From contig PXRE01000024.1 in NCBI GenBank assembly GCA_003021085.1, forward strand, positions 89,588 through 153,587: 64,000 nt of DNA, read 5' to 3'. Below the pieces are notes generated by a model. The model was not told the DNA's origin. It saw only the letters and a list, made by a program, of their open reading frames with translations, and made no database searches. The stretch comes from Halobacteriales archaeon QS_1_68_20 (lineage in GTDB: Archaea > Halobacteriota > Halobacteria > Halobacteriales > PXRE01). The translations under genes were made by a program, and so were the position numbers. Each line of letters starts with the position of its first letter. Position 1 is the first letter of the stretch. Of this stretch, positions 60,138 through 64,000 are shown piece by piece.

Positions 60138-63100
60138 TCAGTCGAGGTCGGCCAGGCACTCCTCGACCCAGTCGCGGTGCTCGTCGGCGACGGGGTCGGG
60201 CGCCGATTCGAGGAGTTCCTCGGCCCGGCGACACGACTCTCCGGCCGCCGCCTCCTTGCCCGCCTCCCGGCAGGTCTCGACGAGGTGCCGAAGCGTCGCC
60301 AGCGCGTCCTGGGGGGCGCCGACGGCCTCGAACGTCTCCAGGGCCGACCGCCAGTGCTCGCGGGCGTCGGCTGACGACCCCGCCTCGGCGGCGATCCGAC
60401 CGAGCAATCGCCGGCCCCGGGCCTCCCAGTGGTCCGCGCCGATCTCGGCCAGCGTCTCGTGGGCCGCCGCCGCCCGCTCGCGCGCCGGGTCGACCGTGCC
60501 CCGGGCAAGCGCGAGGCGCCCGCGGGCGAGCCGGATCCGTTCGACGTCGAGCACGTCGCCCCCGTCGGTGACGTGCTCGAACGCGCGTTCGAGGTAGTCG
60601 CCGGCCCGGTCGAACTTCCCGAGTTCACCGAGGACCTCGCCGAGGCGGTACTGCACCATGGCGACCTGGTCCGCGGCGCCGGCTTCCTCGGCGGCGTCGA
60701 GGCTCCGCTCGTAGTACTCCCGGGCCGCCTCGAACTCGCCACGTTTCCAGGCGAGCACCCCGAGGTTCCGCAGGCCCATGGCCACGCCCTCGCGGTCGCC
60801 CAGGTCGCGCCTGATCTCCAGGCTCCGCTCGTGGTACTCGCGGGCCGTCTCGTACTCGCCGCGGTCGGCGGCGACCAGGCCGAGGTTGTTGAGGGCGTTG
60901 GCTTCCCCCCAGCGGTTGCCGAGTTCGCGCCTGACCGCCAGGCTCCGCTCGAAGAACTCCCGGGCTGGGTCGTAGTCGGCCTGTCGTCGGGCGACGATGC
61001 CGAGGTGGTTACGGCTGTTGGCCACGCCGCGCCGGTGCCCCAGTTCCTCGTTGATCCCCAGAGCACGTTCGAGGTACTCTCTCGCCCGGCCGTACTCGCC
61101 CTGCAGGTAGGCGGAGATCCCGAGGTTGTTGAGGCTAGTCGCCTGACCCTGGCGGTCGCCCAGGTCGCGCTTGATCTCCAGGCTCCGCTCGCAGTACTCG
61201 CGAGCCGCCTCGTAATCGCCCGCCCTCCTGGCGACGAGGCCGAGGTTGCCGAGGCTGTTGGCCGCCCCCTGGCGGTCGCCCAGGTCGCGCTTGATCTCCA
61301 GGCTCCGCTCGTAGTACTCCCCTGCCCGCTCGGGTCCGCTGAGGATCGTCGCCGTCACGCCGAGGTTGTTCAGGAGGTCCGCCGTCCGCCGGCGGTCCCC
61401 GGCCGCCTCGGCGATCTCCAGGGCCGCCAGCCAGCGGTCCCATGCGGCGTCGGTGTCCCCGAGGCCGAACCTGGCCCGCCCCCGTGCCATTTGCGCCCGT
61501 GCGCGAACGGCCGGCCGGTCGTCGTCCCCGATCCTCGACAGCACCGCCTCCGCGTGGGTCACGGCGTCGTCGTACTCGCCACGCTCGGCGGCCACGCGTG
61601 CGAGTCCGAGCAGTCGCTCGACGGCGAGGTCCGTTCCTTCGCGCGGCAACCGCTCGAACGCCCGCTCGGCGCGGTCGTAGAAGTCACCCTCCAGGAACGC
61701 CCGGCCGATCCACCTCGGCACCTGCGCGGCGACCGACGCCGAACAGGCGTCCGGCAGCGCGACGGAATCCCGTTCCCCGTCGCCGTAGAGCGGCGCGAGT
61801 TTCGGCCGCTCGCGGCCCAGCGCGTACACCGCCTCGGTGGTCTCGTCGGCCCACCGGCCCGGGTCGTCGTCGAGCGCGGCCGGGGACCAGCGGCCGTCGA
61901 GGTGGGCCGCGATCCGGTCGCGCCGTGCGGGGTCGTCGGCCAGCGAGAGCAGCGCGGAGACGCACCGGCCGAACCGATCCGTCGCCGCCGCCTCGCCCTC
62001 GGCGTCCACCAGGTGCGCGAGGAAGGTCACGGACCACGTCTCGTGGACCGTCCGGTAGGTCCCGTCGTCCCGGGGGAACAGAACGCGGCCCTCCAGGCGG
62101 TCCAGCGCGTCGTCGACGAGGTCGTACTCGTCGGCGTCGGCCGCCGCGTAGAGCAGGCCCCGCTCCACGCCGACGCCCGCCGCGTTGAGCACGTTGGCGA
62201 GGACGCAGACGTCCAGCGCGGCGCCCTCGAACTCGTCGTGGACGGCCGCCACCGCGTCCTCTAGGGATGTCCGGCCGTCCGCCAGCGGGTCGACGTAGGT
62301 GGCCAGGCGATGAAGCAACAGCAGGACCTCGTTCGGCCCCCCGCCGTCGGCGGAGGTACCCTCGTCGCGGACCTCCGCCAGCAACCGGTCGACGGGAACG
62401 TCGACGGATCGCCCCACGGTCCGCTGGAACCGCTCGACGAGTCGCTCGCCGTCGGCCTCGTGCAACGGCGGCATGGTCACGACGTCGATGTTGGACACGT
62501 CGCGCGGGTCGCCGGGTGGGTCCTGCCACTCGTGTTCGCGGGCGTCCAGCAGGAAACTCACGTCATCGCGGTCCGCGAGGCGGTCGATGGCGTCGAAGAC
62601 GGCGTCGGTCTCGGGACGCACCGCGTCCTCGACGACGACCAGGGTGTGGCCGTCCGCGGCGTCGACGGTCACGACCAGGTCCTCCACCGAGTCGAACGGC
62701 CGACCGCGGCCCCCCTCCCGGTACAGCACCGGCCCCTCGTCGGCGTCGTACCACTCGCAGGCCACCCGCTTGCAGACGGTGCTCTTGCCCGACCCCGGCG
62801 GGCCGACGACCACGCAATCCTGCCCCTCCGCCAGTTTCTCGCTGAGCGCCGCCGTCATCCCGCGCCCGTCGGCGGCCGCGGCCTCGTTCCCCGTCAGCGT
62901 CCGTTCGACGGCGTAGCCGGTGTGGACCTCCGGGAGGGTGAGGCCGGCCCGCCACGCGGTCGTGGGGTCGGCGACCGGTTCCTCCCGGAAGTACGGCACG
63001 TCCAGTCGGACGAACCCCTCCCGTTCGAGAGCGACCGACAGGCCGTCGCCGATGGCCGCGAGGGCGGACCCGCCGTCGGCGTCGAGCGACCGCGTCCCGC

Positions 63101-63911
63101 CGTCGGCGTCGGGGAACAGCGCGTCCGTCCGTTCGTCGGAGTCGGCACGGACCGCCGCGTAGCGGTCCTCGGCCCACCGGACCGCGGCAGGGGTCTCGTT
63201 CAGGAGCACGCCGTGGACGGCGCCGCTCTCGTTGAACACCAGGATGGCCACCGTAGTCGCCGGGTCGGCGTCGCCGCGGTCGACCAGGGCCAGCGCGAAC
63301 GGCGGGACGTCGCCGACGTGGACGTCGAACCCGTCGCTCTCGGCCATCGCGGCCGTCCGCCGGGGGAACTCCTCGCGCAGCGCCTGGAGCAGTTCCGGGG
63401 CGACGACCAGTTCGGCGGGTCGCCCCCCGGTGACGACGTGTTCGTAGAGGAGACGGACGTGTCGGGGGTCGTCTAGCGCCGGCAGGAGGGCCCGGTACCG
63501 CCGGGCGTCGGCCAGGGTCCCGTGAAATCGCTCCAGCGGCCGGTAGGGCGCTGGTTCGGTGGCCAGGATCGTCTCGCCCCCGGCGACTGCGTCCGTCTCG
63601 ATGGGTGCGTCGAACGAGAGCGGGTCGAGGACCGCCTCGGCGGCCACGACGTCGTCCAGTTCCCCCCGAAACGACCGGAGGCGTTCCAGCGCCAGGCGAC
63701 CCGCGACGGTGGCCACGATGCCGTCGTCCCGGCGCTCGACGAGGTTCGCCGCCTCGAGGTCGTCCACGGCCCGGTCGATCGTGGATCTGGAGTGCTCCAT
63801 CTCGTCGACGAGGTCCCGCTTGTAGGCGGGTCCGTCACAGAGACGGCGCAGGATCTCCGCCCGATTCGTGAGAACTTCGAGCGTCCGGAGGTCTCCGGGC
63901 TGGCCGGTCAT
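60138..63911 (-). CDS. Winged-helix + FilR1-like + STAND-type NTPase + TPR fusion protein
   Basis: 1257 aa in one frame. Residues 10-75 are a winged helix (TNRAEILRRLCDGPAYKRDL, SRSTIDRAVDDLEAANLVER). About 95-255 resemble the FilR1 middle domain (HVRLLYEHVVTGGRPAELVV, FALALVDRGDADPATTVAIL). A linker ends in GLTLPEVHTGYAVERTL. The NTPase has Walker A GPPGSGKS (370-377), Walker B HTLVVVEDA (Asp429) and a sensor-like FLLDAREHEW. Residues 640-800 are helical. From about 842 to 1110 run seven 40-residue TPR units (NNLG...AREYYERSLEIKRDLGDR). A TATA-like tttaaattaagg 29 nt upstream supports the start. Probably a ligand-gated signalling regulator; partners unknown. Confidence 0.88.
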   Translation of the reverse strand: MTGQPGDLRTLEVLTNRAEILRRLCDGPAYKRDLVDEMEHSRSTIDRAVDDLEAANLVERRDDGIVATVAGRLALERLRSFRGELDDVVAAEAVLDPLSFDAPIETDAVAGGETILATEPAPYRPLERFHGTLADARRYRALLPALDDPRHVRLLYEHVVTGGRPAELVVAPELLQALREEFPRRTAAMAESDGFDVHVGDVPPFALALVDRGDADPATTVAILVFNESGAVHGVLLNETPAAVRWAEDRYAAVRADSDERTDALFPDADGGTRSLDADGGSALAAIGDGLSVALEREGFVRLDVPYFREEPVADPTTAWRAGLTLPEVHTGYAVERTLTGNEAAAADGRGMTAALSEKLAEGQDCVVVGPPGSGKSTVCKRVACEWYDADEGPVLYREGGRGRPFDSVEDLVVTVDAADGHTLVVVEDAVRPETDAVFDAIDRLADRDDVSFLLDAREHEWQDPPGDPRDVSNIDVVTMPPLHEADGERLVERFQRTVGRSVDVPVDRLLAEVRDEGTSADGGGPNEVLLLLHRLATYVDPLADGRTSLEDAVAAVHDEFEGAALDVCVLANVLNAAGVGVERGLLYAAADADEYDLVDDALDRLEGRVLFPRDDGTYRTVHETWSVTFLAHLVDAEGEAAATDRFGRCVSALLSLADDPARRDRIAAHLDGRWSPAALDDDPGRWADETTEAVYALGRERPKLAPLYGDGERDSVALPDACSASVAAQVPRWIGRAFLEGDFYDRAERAFERLPREGTDLAVERLLGLARVAAERGEYDDAVTHAEAVLSRIGDDDRPAVRARAQMARGRARFGLGDTDAAWDRWLAALEIAEAAGDRRRTADLLNNLGVTATILSGPERAGEYYERSLEIKRDLGDRQGAANSLGNLGLVARRAGDYEAAREYCERSLEIKRDLGDRQGQATSLNNLGISAYLQGEYGRAREYLERALGINEELGHRRGVANSRNHLGIVARRQADYDPAREFFERSLAVRRELGNRWGEANALNNLGLVAADRGEYETAREYHERSLEIRRDLGDREGVAMGLRNLGVLAWKRGEFEAAREYYERSLDAAEEAGAADQVAMVQYRLGEVLGELGKFDRAGDYLERAFEHVTDGGDVLDVERIRLARGRLALARGTVDPARERAAAAHETLAEIGADHWEARGRRLLGRIAAEAGSSADAREHWRSALETFEAVGAPQDALATLRHLVETCREAGKEAAAGESCRRAEELLESAPDPVADEHRDWVEECLADLD
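60680..61400 (-). repeat. 120-bp tandem TPR-coding repeat array
   Basis: About six consecutive 120-bp units within the large regulator gene. The units are very similar at the DNA level: the stretch encoding ERSLEIKRDLGD recurs, with units at protein positions 849, 889, 929, 969, 1009 and 1049 in exact 40-residue phase. Such arrays gain and lose units by recombination, so the number may differ between strains. Confidence 0.8.
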
Positions 63912-64000
63912 TGGACGCCCTAGGCCCCTCTCGGCCTTAATTTAAACTATCCCTGTAAATCGCCCGGAGGGATCCCGGTCGTCGAGTCGCCCCCGGACGA

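Noticed and set aside
1..64000. CRISPR arrays, insertion sequences or rRNA
   Set aside because: No regularly spaced short repeats, no transposase motifs and no rRNA sequence were seen. The only short tandem repeats are coding (TPR, hexapeptide, coiled coil).

Overview
The window is chromosomal DNA of a haloarchaeon (class Halobacteria). The evidence is very high GC at third codon positions, strongly acidic proteins, starts that are mostly leaderless with an A/T-rich box about 25-30 nt upstream, and several families confined to haloarchaea. The genus cannot be fixed from the sequence alone.

Positions 1-22,800 are mainly housekeeping. The 3' end of a sensor kinase gene is followed by a family-B DNA polymerase gene carrying two inteins, three small haloarchaeal genes, a broken acetoacetate-decarboxylase-like gene, rad50-mre11, a small regulator, and the proteasomal ATPase PAN. 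Next come tRNA-Ser(UGA) with a duplicated 3' end, a MazG-like pyrophosphohydrolase, an amidohydrolase and a broken HpcH-type aldolase. The archaeal block cbf5-cmk-DUF106-adk then runs on the minus strand.

Positions 22,800-35,400 mix a membrane transglutaminase, a highly structured 415-nt intergenic region and a set of amino-sugar genes: phosphohexomutase (GlmM-like), GlmS and two GlmU-like nucleotidyltransferases. Together these could supply UDP-N-acetyl sugars. Between them sit a possible toxin-antitoxin-like pair with its own palindrome, a VapBC pair with its own palindrome, and a two-gene membrane/OB-fold unit.

Positions 35,400-60,100 are a surface-glycan and protein-glycosylation region. 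It holds a Wzy/O-antigen-ligase-like protein, a flippase, four alkaline-phosphatase-superfamily ('sulfatase-like') enzymes, three GT4 glycosyltransferases, a polysaccharide deacetylase, a GalE-like epimerase, a broken WecC-type dehydrogenase, an initiating sugar phosphotransferase, a divergent STT3/AglB-like protein, UppP, and AglF and AglM. The likely flow is sugar-nucleotide supply (GlmS/M/U, AglF, AglM, GalE, WecC), loading on a lipid carrier, extension by the GT4 enzymes, flipping, polymerisation or transfer, and carrier recycling by UppP. The region is scarred: a truncated 2-hydroxyacid dehydrogenase abuts aglM, and a degenerate second copy of the membrane/OB-fold pair lies upstream of uppP.

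Positions 60,138-63,911 encode one large regulator-like protein. It joins a winged helix, a FilR1-like middle domain, a STAND-type P-loop NTPase and an exact 40-residue TPR array. I consider it the most unusual protein in the window.

Six loci are disrupted (acetoacetate decarboxylase-like, HpcH aldolase, WecC, OB-fold, YdjM-like, 2-hydroxyacid dehydrogenase). Several rest on a single stop or frameshift, so sequencing error must be excluded for those.
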